The notes under the pieces: generated by a model
Database searches by the model: none
Seen by the model: only the letters and a program-made list of their open reading frames with translations
Told to the model about the DNA's origin: nothing
Assembly: GCA_902491345.1 (NCBI GenBank)
Contig: CABUHI010000029.1
Coordinates: 1 to 18,798, forward strand
DNA: 18,798 nucleotides
Reading direction: 5' to 3'
Origin: an uncultured Collinsella sp.
Lineage (GTDB): Bacteria; Actinomycetota; Coriobacteriia; Coriobacteriales; Coriobacteriaceae
Translations under genes and position numbers: made by a program
Part shown: one piece after another, positions 1 through 8,039 of the stretch
How positions within the stretch are numbered: the stretch's first letter is position 1
Layout: each line of letters opens with the position of its first letter

Positions 1-1
1 T

Positions 2-1522
2 ATCGACCCGGCACGCTACGGCGAGGCCTCTGGCTTTGCCAATCCCGACGAGTCCGAGCACGACCTGTTCGCCATGGGTCACACCTCGACCTCGGTGAGC
101 CTGGGCTGCGGCCTAGCGCACGCTCGCGACCTGGCGGGCGATGCGTACAACGTCATCACCATCATTGGCGACGGCTCGCTTTCGGGCGGCCTGGCGTTTG
201 AGGGCTTTAACAATGCCGCCGATCTCGACAGCAACCTGATCATCATCGTCAACGATAACGACCAGTCCATCGCCGAAAACCACGGTGGCCTGTATCGCAA
301 TCTGGCCGAGCTTCGCGCCAGCAACGGCACCTGTGAGCGCAACGTTTTCCACGCGATGGGGCTCGACTACCGCTATCTGGACGCCGGTAACGATGTGTTA
401 GCCCTCGTCGACGCGCTGCAGGAATTGCGCAATATCGATCATCCCATCGTGCTGCACGTCTCCACCGCCAAGGGTAAGGGCTTTGAGCCAGCCCAAAGCG
501 ACCCCGAACGCTGGCACCACGTGGGTCCGTTTGACATGGCGACCGGGCGCAAGCTCTGCCCGGGCCATCCGAGCGAGCCTGCGCCGCGCACCTATGCCGA
601 CATTACGGGCGAGGCCCTGAGCACTGCCATCGAGCGCGATCCGCAGGTTGTGGGCATCACGGCCGCCACACCCTACATCATGGGTTTTACACCCGAGCTT
701 CGCGCTGCCGCCGGCAAGCAGTTTGTCGACGTGGGCATTGCCGAGGAGCATGCCGTGACCTTTGCCACCGCGCTTGCACGCTCGGGCGCCAAGCCAGTCT
801 TTGGTGTGTACGGCACGTTTTTGCAGCGCGCCTACGACGAACTGTGGCACGACCTGTGCCTCAACGACGCCCCCGCAACCATCTTGGTGTTTGGCGCGTC
901 GATCTTTGGCACCACGTCCGAGACGCACCTTTCGTTCTTTGATATTTCCATGCTGGGCGGTCTTCCCAACATGCGCTACTTAGCGCCGGCCTGCATGGAG
1001 GAATATCTGTCCATGCTGAGCTGGTCGCTCGCCCACCGCGAGCATCCCGTAGCGATCCGTGTACCGGGCATTGGCCTGGTAAGCCGCCCCGATCTGGTGC
1101 CCGCCGAGGACACCGACTACAGCGCTGTTCGCTACAACGTGGTGCGTCAGGGCCGCGACGTAGCCGTACTCGCGCTTGGCGATTTCTTTGAGTTGGGCGA
1201 GCACGTGGCAAACCGCTTGGCCGCCGAGTACGGCATCGAGGCCACGCTCGTCAACCCGCGCTTTGCAACCGAGCTCGACCGCGAGTTCCTCGACAGCCTT
1301 GCCGCCGAGCATCGCGTTGTCGTCACCCTCGAGGACGGCGTCTTGGACGGCGGCTGGGGTGAGCGCGTGGCATGTTATCTGGCATGCACGCCGTTGCGCA
1401 CGCGCACCTTCGGCATCGCCAAGGGCTTCCCCGACCGCTACGACCCCAACGAACTGCTCGCGCAGAACGGCATGACGGTCGAGAACATGGCCGCCGAAGC
1501 CGCAAGACTACTCAACGAGTAA
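2..1522 (+). CDS. DXS-family thiamine-diphosphate enzyme (1-deoxy-D-xylulose-5-phosphate synthase-like), 5' end missing
   Basis: The frame is open from base 2 and ends at TAA 1520-1522, giving 506 visible codons. Comparison with E. coli DXS (620 residues) suggests roughly the first 110 residues lie outside the window. The family makes 1-deoxyxylulose 5-phosphate from pyruvate and glyceraldehyde 3-phosphate, the first step of the MEP isoprenoid pathway and a source of thiamine and pyridoxal precursors. Seen: MGHTSTSVS, the Mg-ThDP motif GDGSLSGG followed by NN (about 165-230), NDNDQSIAENHGGLY, the catalytic Glu region VDVGIAEEHAVTF (about 724-762) and TFLQRAYDE. Odd: the usual DRAG..GADG.THQG stretch reads GASIFGTTSETHLSFFD (893-943), so the phosphate-binding Arg and the Asp are replaced while the His is kept. 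The usual VDGHD motif reads LDAGND. The fold is certain; true DXS activity is doubtful, and a paralogue with another acceptor is possible. Confidence 0.85.
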   Translation: MDPARYGEASGFANPDESEHDLFAMGHTSTSVSLGCGLAHARDLAGDAYNVITIIGDGSLSGGLAFEGFNNAADLDSNLIIIVNDNDQSIAENHGGLYRNLAELRASNGTCERNVFHAMGLDYRYLDAGNDVLALVDALQELRNIDHPIVLHVSTAKGKGFEPAQSDPERWHHVGPFDMATGRKLCPGHPSEPAPRTYADITGEALSTAIERDPQVVGITAATPYIMGFTPELRAAAGKQFVDVGIAEEHAVTFATALARSGAKPVFGVYGTFLQRAYDELWHDLCLNDAPATILVFGASIFGTTSETHLSFFDISMLGGLPNMRYLAPACMEEYLSMLSWSLAHREHPVAIRVPGIGLVSRPDLVPAEDTDYSAVRYNVVRQGRDVAVLALGDFFELGEHVANRLAAEYGIEATLVNPRFATELDREFLDSLAAEHRVVVTLEDGVLDGGWGERVACYLACTPLRTRTFGIAKGFPDRYDPNELLAQNGMTVENMAAEAARLLNE

Positions 1523-1566
1523 GAAAACCTCCGCAAGGGAAGCATCCCTGCGGAGGTTTTTGTTTT
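1523..1566 (+). terminator. Rho-independent terminator of the DXS-like gene
   Basis: Starts one base after the stop codon. The arms at about 1524-1540 and 1545-1560 pair (AACCTCCGCAAGGGA with TCCCTGCGGAGGTT, one bulged base) around a 4-base loop. They are followed by TTTTTGTTTT. Confidence 0.85.
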
Positions 1567-1579
1567 CGCGACGCAATTA

Positions 1580-1795
1580 TCTCAATCTGTAACATCCAGG
1601 GCCCGAATTCCCGTCTAACTGTTACAGATTGAGACAAGACGTCTTAGTCCCTGACCTTTGTCTCAATCTGTAACAGATAGAGACCTTTTAGCCATCCAGA
1701 TGTTACAGATCGAGACATTCGAATTCCCCTGAAGTGAAAATCTCGATCTGTAACAGGTAGAACCCATTTCCTCGTCTAACTGTTACAGATTGAGA
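1580..1795. repeat. Phased array of six alternately inverted 15-bp motifs (TCTCAATCTGTAACA)
   Basis: Copies lie at 1580-1594 (+), 1620-1634 (-), 1661-1675 (+), 1701-1715 (-), 1741-1755 (+) and 1781-1795 (-). The start-to-start spacing is 40, 41, 40, 40, 40, and strand alternates strictly. Four copies are identical; the 1701 and 1741 copies share one A-to-G change (TCTCGATCTGTAACA). The intervening 25-26 bases are mostly unrelated, but the flanks are partly conserved: TTG before, and AG.TAGA after, in several copies. In RNA any neighbouring pair could form a hairpin. The best is 1619-1637 with 1658-1676, a perfect 19-bp stem with a 20-base loop. No ORF explains the region. It lies between a terminator and the transporter promoter. 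It could be an operator array, tandem structured RNA or a genome-wide intergenic repeat; the sequence alone does not decide. Confidence 0.9.
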
Positions 1796-1844
1796 CAAAG
1801 CAGCGAGACAGGCCACCACATCTGCAAGAACCACCACAAAGGTG

Positions 1845-1864
1845 CCTGTCCCTTTTTGGTAGGT
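1845..1864 (+). repeat. Dispersed 20-bp intergenic element, copy 1
   Basis: CCTGTCCCTTTTTGGTAGGT occurs here and, identically, at 15376-15395 and 16584-16603. This copy lacks the AAACCTGCC left arm seen in the other two. Instead it is preceded by GACAGGCCACC (1806-1816), which pairs with GGTGCCTGTC (1841-1850) with one bulged base. It sits about 40 bases upstream of the transporter promoter. Confidence 0.75.
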
Positions 1865-1906
1865 AGAATAACCCATAAGGTAAGTATGTTTCTGAGTTAT
1901 TTCGTG

Positions 1907-1936
1907 TTGACCCATTTGAGCGCGATAGGGTATAAC
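1907..1936 (+). promoter_or_regulatory. Sigma-70-type promoter of the amino-acid ABC transporter operon
   Basis: TTGACC (1907-1912) and TATAAC (1931-1936) are separated by 18 bases. The predicted start is near 1943, giving a leader of about 37 bases. GAGAAAGG (1963-1970) serves as ribosome binding site 9 bases before ATG 1980. Confidence 0.7.
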
Positions 1937-1979
1937 TCTACTCAACCGCTAGGGATTTTATTGAGAAAGGTGTTCTACC

Positions 1980-2975
1980 ATGAGCAAGAACCTCTCCCAG
2001 CAGGTCGTTCTCGACCGCCGCGGCTTTGTCGCCGCCACCTTCGCAACCGTCGCCGGCCTTGGTCTTGCCGGCTGCTCCGACACCAGCGCCGAGGCCGACA
2101 AGGGTTCCGCCGCCGACTCCTCCAAGAGCTCCGAAGATACCGAGGCTTCCACCACGCTCGACGCCAAGGCGTTCGACAAGCTCGTCGACAACGGCCCCAA
2201 GGCCGATGACGACGCCATCGCCGCCAGCACCTGGGCCACGGCCGTTAAGGACGCCGGCGTCTTTAAGATCGGTGGCGTTCAGACTTCCACGCTCTTCTCC
2301 CTCCTCAACGAGAAAGACGGTCAGACCCGCGGCTTCGACGCCGGTATCGCACAGCTCCTGTCCAACTACATCCTGGGCGAGAACAAGGTCGAGATCACCC
2401 AGGTGACCTCGGACACGCGCGAGTCCGTCTTGCAGAACGGCCAGGTCGACGCCGTCTTTGCCACCTACACCATCACTGACGAGCGCAAGAAGCTTGTCTC
2501 CTTTGCCGGTCCCTATTACTACACGCAGCAGGCCATCCTGGTGCTCGCCGATAACGACGACATCAAGAGCGTCGACGACCTGGCCGACAAGAACGTCGCC
2601 GTCCAGTCCGGCTCCAACGGCCCCGCCATCCTGGAGGAGCTCGCTCCCAAGGCCAGCCAGCAGGAGTTCAAGACCGACGAGGAGGCCCGCCAGGCACTCC
2701 AGCAGGGTCGTGTTGACGCCTACGTCATCGATAACAACATGCAGCAGAGCGCCCTGGTCCGCGAGCCCGGCAAGTACAAGATCGCCGGCAAGCCCTTCGG
2801 CAGCAAGGAGCCCTACGGCATCGGTCTGCCGCTCGATTCCGACGGCGTCGCCTTTGTCAATGACTTCCTTAAGAAGATCGAGGACGACGGCACCTGGACC
2901 GAGCTGTGGCAGATCTGCATCGGCGACCGTACGGGCGACACCAATGTTCCCGAGCTGCCCGAGATCGGCGCCTAG
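1980..2975 (+). CDS. Amino-acid ABC transporter substrate-binding lipoprotein (SBP_bac_3 type)
   Basis: 331 residues. It should capture a polar amino acid, most likely glutamate or glutamine, outside the membrane and deliver it to the permeases encoded next. The N-terminus has DRRGFVAA (residues 12-19), a twin-arginine-like motif, then a hydrophobic stretch and the lipobox LAGC with Cys32. That suggests a Tat-exported lipoprotein. A Ser/Glu/Asp/Lys-rich linker (about 33-60) follows, then a family 3 binding domain (about 85-320) with GFDAGIAQLLSNYILG, TSDTRESVLQNGQVDAVFAT and FAGPYYYTQQAILV. The start is fixed by GAGAAAGG 9 bases upstream. It is first in the importer operon. A hairpin directly after it would let it be expressed above the permeases, as is usual for binding proteins. 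The family is secure; substrate is inferred from resemblance to GluB-type proteins. Confidence 0.93.
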   Translation: MSKNLSQQVVLDRRGFVAATFATVAGLGLAGCSDTSAEADKGSAADSSKSSEDTEASTTLDAKAFDKLVDNGPKADDDAIAASTWATAVKDAGVFKIGGVQTSTLFSLLNEKDGQTRGFDAGIAQLLSNYILGENKVEITQVTSDTRESVLQNGQVDAVFATYTITDERKKLVSFAGPYYYTQQAILVLADNDDIKSVDDLADKNVAVQSGSNGPAILEELAPKASQQEFKTDEEARQALQQGRVDAYVIDNNMQQSALVREPGKYKIAGKPFGSKEPYGIGLPLDSDGVAFVNDFLKKIEDDGTWTELWQICIGDRTGDTNVPELPEIGA

Positions 2976-3063
2976 GCAGCGAGCCTGGTAACGGCCGCAA
3001 CGAAACCATATGGAAACGCATGATGCGCTTTATTGCGGTAAACTGTTTCCTCACTGAGTTGTC

Positions 3064-3092
3064 GGGGCTTCCGTACACACGGGAGCCCCTTT
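3064..3092 (+). terminator. Attenuator-like hairpin between binding-protein and permease genes
   Basis: GGGGCTTCCGT (3064-3074) pairs with ACGGGAGCCCC (3079-3089), 11 bp with one G-U and a 4-base loop, followed by only TTTCC. It probably stabilises the upstream mRNA or terminates partially. The next gene follows 24 bases later with its own strong GGGAGG site, and no promoter is obvious between them. Confidence 0.6.
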
Positions 3093-3113
3093 CCTTATCG
3101 GCGGGAGGTCCGC

Positions 3114-3773
3114 ATGAGTCTCTCCGAACTCTGGTCGCTCTATGGCCAGAACTATATCGACGCGCTGCTAGCAACCTGGGGCATGACGCTTGAGTCGTTT
3201 GCCATCGCCATGGTGCTGGCCGTCGCTGTCACCGTGATGCGCGTGTCGCCGCTCAAGCCGCTGCGCGTCTTTGGCGACCTGTATGTTCAGGTCTTCCGTA
3301 ACATCCCCGGCATCGCGCTGCTCATTATCGTCGTCTACGCGCTGCCGCCGCTCAAGGTCGTTCTGCCCTACCGCACCTGCGTTATCGTCGCCACGGTCCT
3401 TTTGGGCTCGGCCTTTGGCTCCGAGAACTTTATGAGCGGCATCAACACCGTCGGCGTCGGCCAGGTCGAAGCCGCCCGCTCGCTCGGCATGAGCTTTAAC
3501 CGCATCCTCGCCAAGATCGTGATTCCGCAGGCACTACGCTCGAGCGTGCTGCCCATGACCAACCTCTTTATCGCCGTCATGCTCACCACCGCCTTGGGCA
3601 GCCAGGTGCCGCTTAAGCCGCAAGAGCTTACCGGCGTTGTGAGCTATATCAACACGCGCTCGCTCGGCGGCGTCGCCGCGTTCTTTATCTCGGCACTCGG
3701 CTACCTGGGTACGGCCTTTGTGGTGAGCCACATTGGCAACTATATCGATAAGAAGGTGAGGATCCTCCGATGA
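3114..3773 (+). CDS. Amino-acid ABC transporter permease (first subunit, GluC-like)
   Basis: 219 residues, typical for polar-amino-acid (HisM/GluC) permeases. It forms half of the membrane channel of the importer. Hydrophobic segments lie at about 22-44, 62-80, 88-106 and 185-210. The family's cytoplasmic EAA loop, which docks on the ATPase, is visible as GVGQVEAARSLGMS within residues 114-143 and ends in IPQALR. VFRNIPGIALL matches the conserved FR(N/G)xP region. GGGAGG at 3103-3108 lies 5 bases before ATG 3114. The last four bases, ATGA, overlap the start of the second permease, indicating translational coupling. The family is certain; glutamate specificity is inferred. Confidence 0.93.
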   Translation: MSLSELWSLYGQNYIDALLATWGMTLESFAIAMVLAVAVTVMRVSPLKPLRVFGDLYVQVFRNIPGIALLIIVVYALPPLKVVLPYRTCVIVATVLLGSAFGSENFMSGINTVGVGQVEAARSLGMSFNRILAKIVIPQALRSSVLPMTNLFIAVMLTTALGSQVPLKPQELTGVVSYINTRSLGGVAAFFISALGYLGTAFVVSHIGNYIDKKVRILR

Positions 3774-4603
3774 GCAAGCATTCCTCCCCTGCACTCACCA
3801 TGCGCGATGCGCTCTACGAGGCTCCCGGCCCCAAGATGCGCGCCAAGATTCGCATCGGCACCGCCATCTCACTCGTCGCCGTGGCCGCGCTCGTCGCCCT
3901 GGTGCTGCAGCGCTTCTATGTGACCGGCCAGCTTTCGGTCCACTATTGGTATTTCTTTACGCACCTCACCACCTGGAAGTTCTTGCTTGCCGGCTTTGAG
4001 GGCACCGTTAAAGTCGCACTCACCGCTGGCGCCATCGCGCTGGTGCTGGGCTTAGCCCTTATGCTCGGCCGCACCAGCGACATTAAGCCGCTGCAGCTGG
4101 TCTGCCGCGTGCTCACCGATTTCTTCCGCGGCGTACCGAGCCTTCTGTTCATTTACTTCTTCTTTTTGGTGCTGCCCCAGTACAAGATTGCGCTGCCGTC
4201 GTTTTGGATGCTCACGCTTCCCGTCGCGCTCGCTGCCGCCGGCGTGCTGGCCGAGATCTTCCGTGCCGGCGTCAACGCCGTGCCGCGTGGCCAGGTCGAG
4301 GCGGCCCAGGCGCTCGGCCTCTCCAAGGCTAAAATCACCTTTAAAATCGTATTACCGCAGGCGATTCGGTTTATCATTCCGTCGTTGATTTCGCAGCTTG
4401 TGGTCGTAGTTAAAGACACCACCGTCGCCTACGTGGTGAGCTACCCCGACCTCATGCAAAATGCCCGCGTGCTCATTACCAACTACGACGCCCTCGTGTC
4501 GGTCTACCTGGTAATCGCGGTCATCTACATCCTCATCAACGTCGCGATTAACAAGGCCGCTGTCTACGTTTCGCACAAGACCGGCGCGACCATCATCCGC
4601 TAA
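3770..4603 (+). CDS. Amino-acid ABC transporter permease (second subunit, GluD-like)
   Basis: 277 residues; partner of the preceding permease, with which it shares an ATGA overlap. The N-terminus is a cytoplasmic tail of about 28 residues, followed by a membrane segment (about 30-48), a short outer loop, and the core permease domain from about 70. FFRGVPSLLF and the EAA loop PRGQVEAAQALGLS...LPQAIR (about 172-200) are diagnostic. The longer N-terminus with an extra membrane segment resembles GluD rather than the shorter GluC type. It belongs to the same operon. The ATPase gene follows after 36 bases with its own AAGGAG. Confidence 0.93.
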   Translation: MSKHSSPALTMRDALYEAPGPKMRAKIRIGTAISLVAVAALVALVLQRFYVTGQLSVHYWYFFTHLTTWKFLLAGFEGTVKVALTAGAIALVLGLALMLGRTSDIKPLQLVCRVLTDFFRGVPSLLFIYFFFLVLPQYKIALPSFWMLTLPVALAAAGVLAEIFRAGVNAVPRGQVEAAQALGLSKAKITFKIVLPQAIRFIIPSLISQLVVVVKDTTVAYVVSYPDLMQNARVLITNYDALVSVYLVIAVIYILINVAINKAAVYVSHKTGATIIR

Positions 4604-4639
4604 GCACTCACGTTCTCAAAGCATAAGGAGCCGAGCACC

Positions 4640-5404
<765 letters not shown>

Positions 5405-5414
5405 CCAGCTACCC

Positions 5415-5448
5415 CGTGGGACAAATCCATCGGAAGCGTTGTCCCACG
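5415..5448 (+). terminator. Hairpin after the ABC transporter operon
   Basis: CGTGGGACAA (5415-5424) and TTGTCCCACG (5439-5448) form a perfect 10-bp stem with a 14-base loop. Only TCTCTC follows, so termination is likely partial. Read-through into the hydrolase 44 bases downstream is plausible. Confidence 0.5.
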
Positions 5449-5491
5449 TCTCTCATGCGCCCTGTCACCTTCAGATTCGAAAGCAACACCT

Positions 5492-6301
5492 ATGATCGGA
5501 ACCTGTACTTCCTCGTCCTATACCCCGCATGTCGACGTCGACCCCGCCGACCGTCCGCTCATCCTGGTGGCGCCGCGTTGGGAAGAGGCAAAGCCGTTTT
5601 TAAGCGAGACGCTCTCCCCCAACGAGGAAATCGCAAGCGTCTTTGTCGATGCCATCCTTGCCGCCGGCGGCCTGCCGCTGCAGATGTCCATCACCGAGGA
5701 CATTGAGGTCATCCGTCATTACGTCGATATCGCCGACGGCATCGCCATTCCCGGCGGCCCGGACGTCAACCCCAAGCGCTGGGGCGATGATCGACCCTAC
5801 GACCCCACCCTCTGCTGCGAGATTCGCGATAGCTTTGAGTTTAAGCTGGTCGGCGAGGTGCTCCGCGCCAAGAAGCCGCTCTTTACCACCTGCCGCGGCA
5901 CGCAGCTGCTCAACGTCGCTACTGGCGGCACCCTGTGCATGGACGTGCCGAGCCTGGGTGCGCGCGAGGGCCGCACGCAGTGGCGCCACACCCACGTGCT
6001 CAACGATCCCGTGCATCCTGTCGAGGTCATGCCGGGCTCGCTGCTGGAGCGCGCACTTGGCGGGCACAGACTGATCCAGACCAACTCGGCACATCACTGC
6101 TGCGTCGACCGTCTGGGTAAGAGCACGCGCTTGGTCGCCAAGGCAACCGACGGCGTTCCCGAGTGCATCGAAATCGAAGGCCAGCCTTTCTGCCTGGGCG
6201 TGCAATGGCATCCCGAGTACACCTGGCAGACGCTCGAGACCGACTTTAACCTGTGGAAGTCGTTTGTCGAGGCAGCGGCCAAGGTTAAGAAGGCTCGCTA
6301 G
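5492..6301 (+). CDS. Gamma-glutamyl-gamma-aminobutyrate hydrolase family protein (peptidase C26, class I amidotransferase fold)
   Basis: 269 residues. Members hydrolyse gamma-glutamyl amide bonds, for example PuuD on gamma-glutamyl-GABA, or folate polyglutamates, releasing glutamate in the cytoplasm. Visible motifs are the family's IPGGPDVNPKRWG (86-98), the nucleophile elbow TTCRGTQLLN with Cys134, and the His-Glu pair in GVQWHPEY (His240, Glu242). The full triad is therefore present. Length is close to PuuD (254). The start at 5492 has only a weak GAAAG upstream, so translation may depend on the upstream operon. The position right after a glutamate-type importer suggests both serve glutamate or gamma-glutamyl peptide use; this is inference. 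The exact substrate is unknown. Confidence 0.9.
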   Translation: MIGTCTSSSYTPHVDVDPADRPLILVAPRWEEAKPFLSETLSPNEEIASVFVDAILAAGGLPLQMSITEDIEVIRHYVDIADGIAIPGGPDVNPKRWGDDRPYDPTLCCEIRDSFEFKLVGEVLRAKKPLFTTCRGTQLLNVATGGTLCMDVPSLGAREGRTQWRHTHVLNDPVHPVEVMPGSLLERALGGHRLIQTNSAHHCCVDRLGKSTRLVAKATDGVPECIEIEGQPFCLGVQWHPEYTWQTLETDFNLWKSFVEAAAKVKKAR

Positions 6302-6334
6302 CTCGCGAATCACACAGGCTTAAACCTTCCATGC

Positions 6335-6374
6335 CAGGGGGGGCGGACACCAGCCACGGTGCCCGCCCCCCCCT
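6335..6374. terminator. Strong bidirectional hairpin between convergent genes
   Basis: CAGGGGGGGCGGACACC pairs almost fully with the segment ending GCCCGCCCCCCCCTG around a short loop. It lies between the convergent ends of the hydrolase (+, 6301) and the exporter operon (-, 6414). T-runs on both sides are weak, but the stem is very GC-rich. Confidence 0.65.
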
Positions 6375-6413
6375 GTATTTGGTATGCTCGGTATGATTAT
6401 CCCTCACAAACAA

Positions 6414-7231
6414 TCAAAGAAATCTCGACCGCAATCGGTCGACTGTAAAGCAGATGGCAAAAACGCTTGCTACGTTTATTAGGCAGTCAATTAAAATCGA
6501 AACGCATTGACCATCCCCCAACGGGGTCACGCCGCAAATCCACATGAGCATCGAGGACGGTAGCGGAAGCATGGAATTGGCCCCGAGCTGTATGTAGATC
6601 GCTACAACATTGACAAGCAGCAGCATGCCAATCGGACCGAAGCCGGACCCAAAATAGGAAACAACGATTACGCAAGAAACCACGTATGCAAGGCAGGCAG
6701 CGGCAGCAAGAACAAGTCGATAGCAAAATACATGCAGGTTGAAATACTGCTGAGCATCCAAAACGATTACGCAGTTAAGACAGTACAAAACGACACTCGA
6801 CAGGATAAACGCGCCCAAAAGGGCAAAAGAAGACAGCACCACTCGCGCAACGATAGCGCACACACGCTTCCCTCCCCGAGCCTCCGACAACCCCCACGGT
6901 TCCTCAATAAAGCCCGAACTGACAAAGCGCGGCACAATGCAAGCCGCGATGAACGGAAAGAACAATGCATGAGCCAACGGGGCTACGTTGAAAAGCAGAC
7001 CGCGAAAAACCTCTGAATTACCAAATAGAAGGACATCCTCTGCCGATAGCCGAAGCGTCGGGTCTGGGAAAAGCCCAAGAAACTGTTCTCACGGAGGCTA
7101 CAGAACCACATCGGGAAAGAATTAAGCTGCAATACCACCATGCACGCATAAATTACCAGGATTAAGGCGTACGTCCATTTGCTCACATGCTTCAATTCTG
7201 AATGAAGGAATCTTCTAGTCTGACGAGCCAT
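6414..7231 (-). pseudogene. Second ABC-2-type permease of the exporter, broken by a one-base frameshift
   Basis: The gene starts at ATG 7231, which overlaps the preceding permease by 17 bases and has GGGGGTG just upstream. Frame one runs MARQTRRFLHSELKH...SLRENSFLG and then stops near 6983. From about 7066-7078, the frame shifted by one base reads LFPDPTLRLSAEDVLLFGNSEVFRG and continues through LLFNVAPLAHALFF to the stop at 6414. Restoring one base gives 272 residues, matching its partner (274). Both share a FGNS...F segment and a (G)(F/Y).EE..(I/L)..ARG motif, as expected for a heterodimeric ABC-2 pair. The shift falls in GGGAAAAGCCC (+ strand). No canonical slippery heptamer fits the frame. 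It may be a real inactivating deletion or a sequencing error. An internal TTG at 6977 could in principle start a 187-residue product. Confidence 0.75.
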
Positions 7232-8039
7232 TGAGCACACCCCCAGCACGAAAGCTCACCAGAGCGTAAATCAATACCGATAGGCAGCTGGCTGCCGCGC
7301 CATACCCCAGAAGCGTCAGCTGCCCCATATCGCTATACCCAAGGGCACATCCGACTCCAAGGTACGGCCCCGGAAGAAAGAAGATCCATCGCAAGGACGG
7401 TATGGGCGTCTGAAGGTAAGTTCCGTAGAGCGTCAAGCTCATGACAAATCCAATAATTATCGCAGCCCCGCTCAATACAGCGCTGCCTGTAATCCGATAG
7501 ATGGTCGTCGTCTCCAACGCAACCGATATCACCAATACGGCGTTGACTATCAATGCGGGCAAAAATACAGTTAGCATGTCGTGCGAGTAGTTATGCCCTC
7601 CACGTATTATGGCTATTGCAAAAAGAAGAAGGCAAAGCGCACTATATGCTGCGCCAATTATTAAAGCAGACGAAAATGCATGGGCTAGAGCCCCATAAAA
7701 GCGGCTGAGACCTCTTGCCAAAGAAATTCGGCAGCCCTCTTCATAGCCACGCTCCTGTAGAATCACCAGGCAAACGATGAGCGGCACAAGCAGAGCTGTG
7801 CCGGCAAAGGCGCTACGCACAAGGGACTCTTCGGGTGCAGAAGGATCGATTACATTCCAGCAGAAGCCAATATCCTCCCCAAAAACGCTATTGCCAAAGG
7901 CGAGCAACGTTGTTCCGTTTTTTAGAAAGACACCGAAGAGAAGGCCGAACGCCAGAATAAGCGCAAGACCAAACTTCGCCGGAAACATCCTGTGCAAACG
8001 CATCATATCTGCCTTTATGGGATGGGTCGCCCGCATCAT
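7215..8039 (-). CDS. ABC-2-type exporter permease (first subunit)
   Basis: 274 residues with about six hydrophobic segments (roughly 22-42, 78-96, 115-145, 152-175, 180-205 and 240-262 from the N-terminus). It should form the membrane part of an exporter with the downstream permease, driven by the upstream ATPase. Its ATG (8039) overlaps the ATPase stop as ATGA. The segment RGYEEGCRISLARGLSRFY (about 97-115) is the cytoplasmic coupling motif typical of ABC-2 permeases of the lantibiotic/bacitracin-resistance type. Codon use is less GC-biased than in the flanking genes. Substrate unknown; self-protection or peptide/lipid export is a guess from family membership. Confidence 0.8.
   Translation of the reverse strand: MMRATHPIKADMMRLHRMFPAKFGLALILAFGLLFGVFLKNGTTLLAFGNSVFGEDIGFCWNVIDPSAPEESLVRSAFAGTALLVPLIVCLVILQERGYEEGCRISLARGLSRFYGALAHAFSSALIIGAAYSALCLLLFAIAIIRGGHNYSHDMLTVFLPALIVNAVLVISVALETTTIYRITGSAVLSGAAIIIGFVMSLTLYGTYLQTPIPSLRWIFFLPGPYLGVGCALGYSDMGQLTLLGYGAAASCLSVLIYALVSFRAGGVLNGSSD

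Noticed and set aside
1580..1795. CRISPR array
   Set aside because: The 15-bp repeats alternate in orientation, are too short, the spacers share flanking sequence, and no cas gene is present.
3000..3113. Riboswitch between the binding-protein and permease genes
   Set aside because: Only a simple 11-bp hairpin with a weak T-run is present; no conserved aptamer features were seen.
7060..7080. Programmed -1 ribosomal frameshift in the permease
   Set aside because: The in-frame codons TTC-TTG-GGC-TTT-TCC do not form an X-XXY-YYZ heptamer; a plain one-base loss is simpler.
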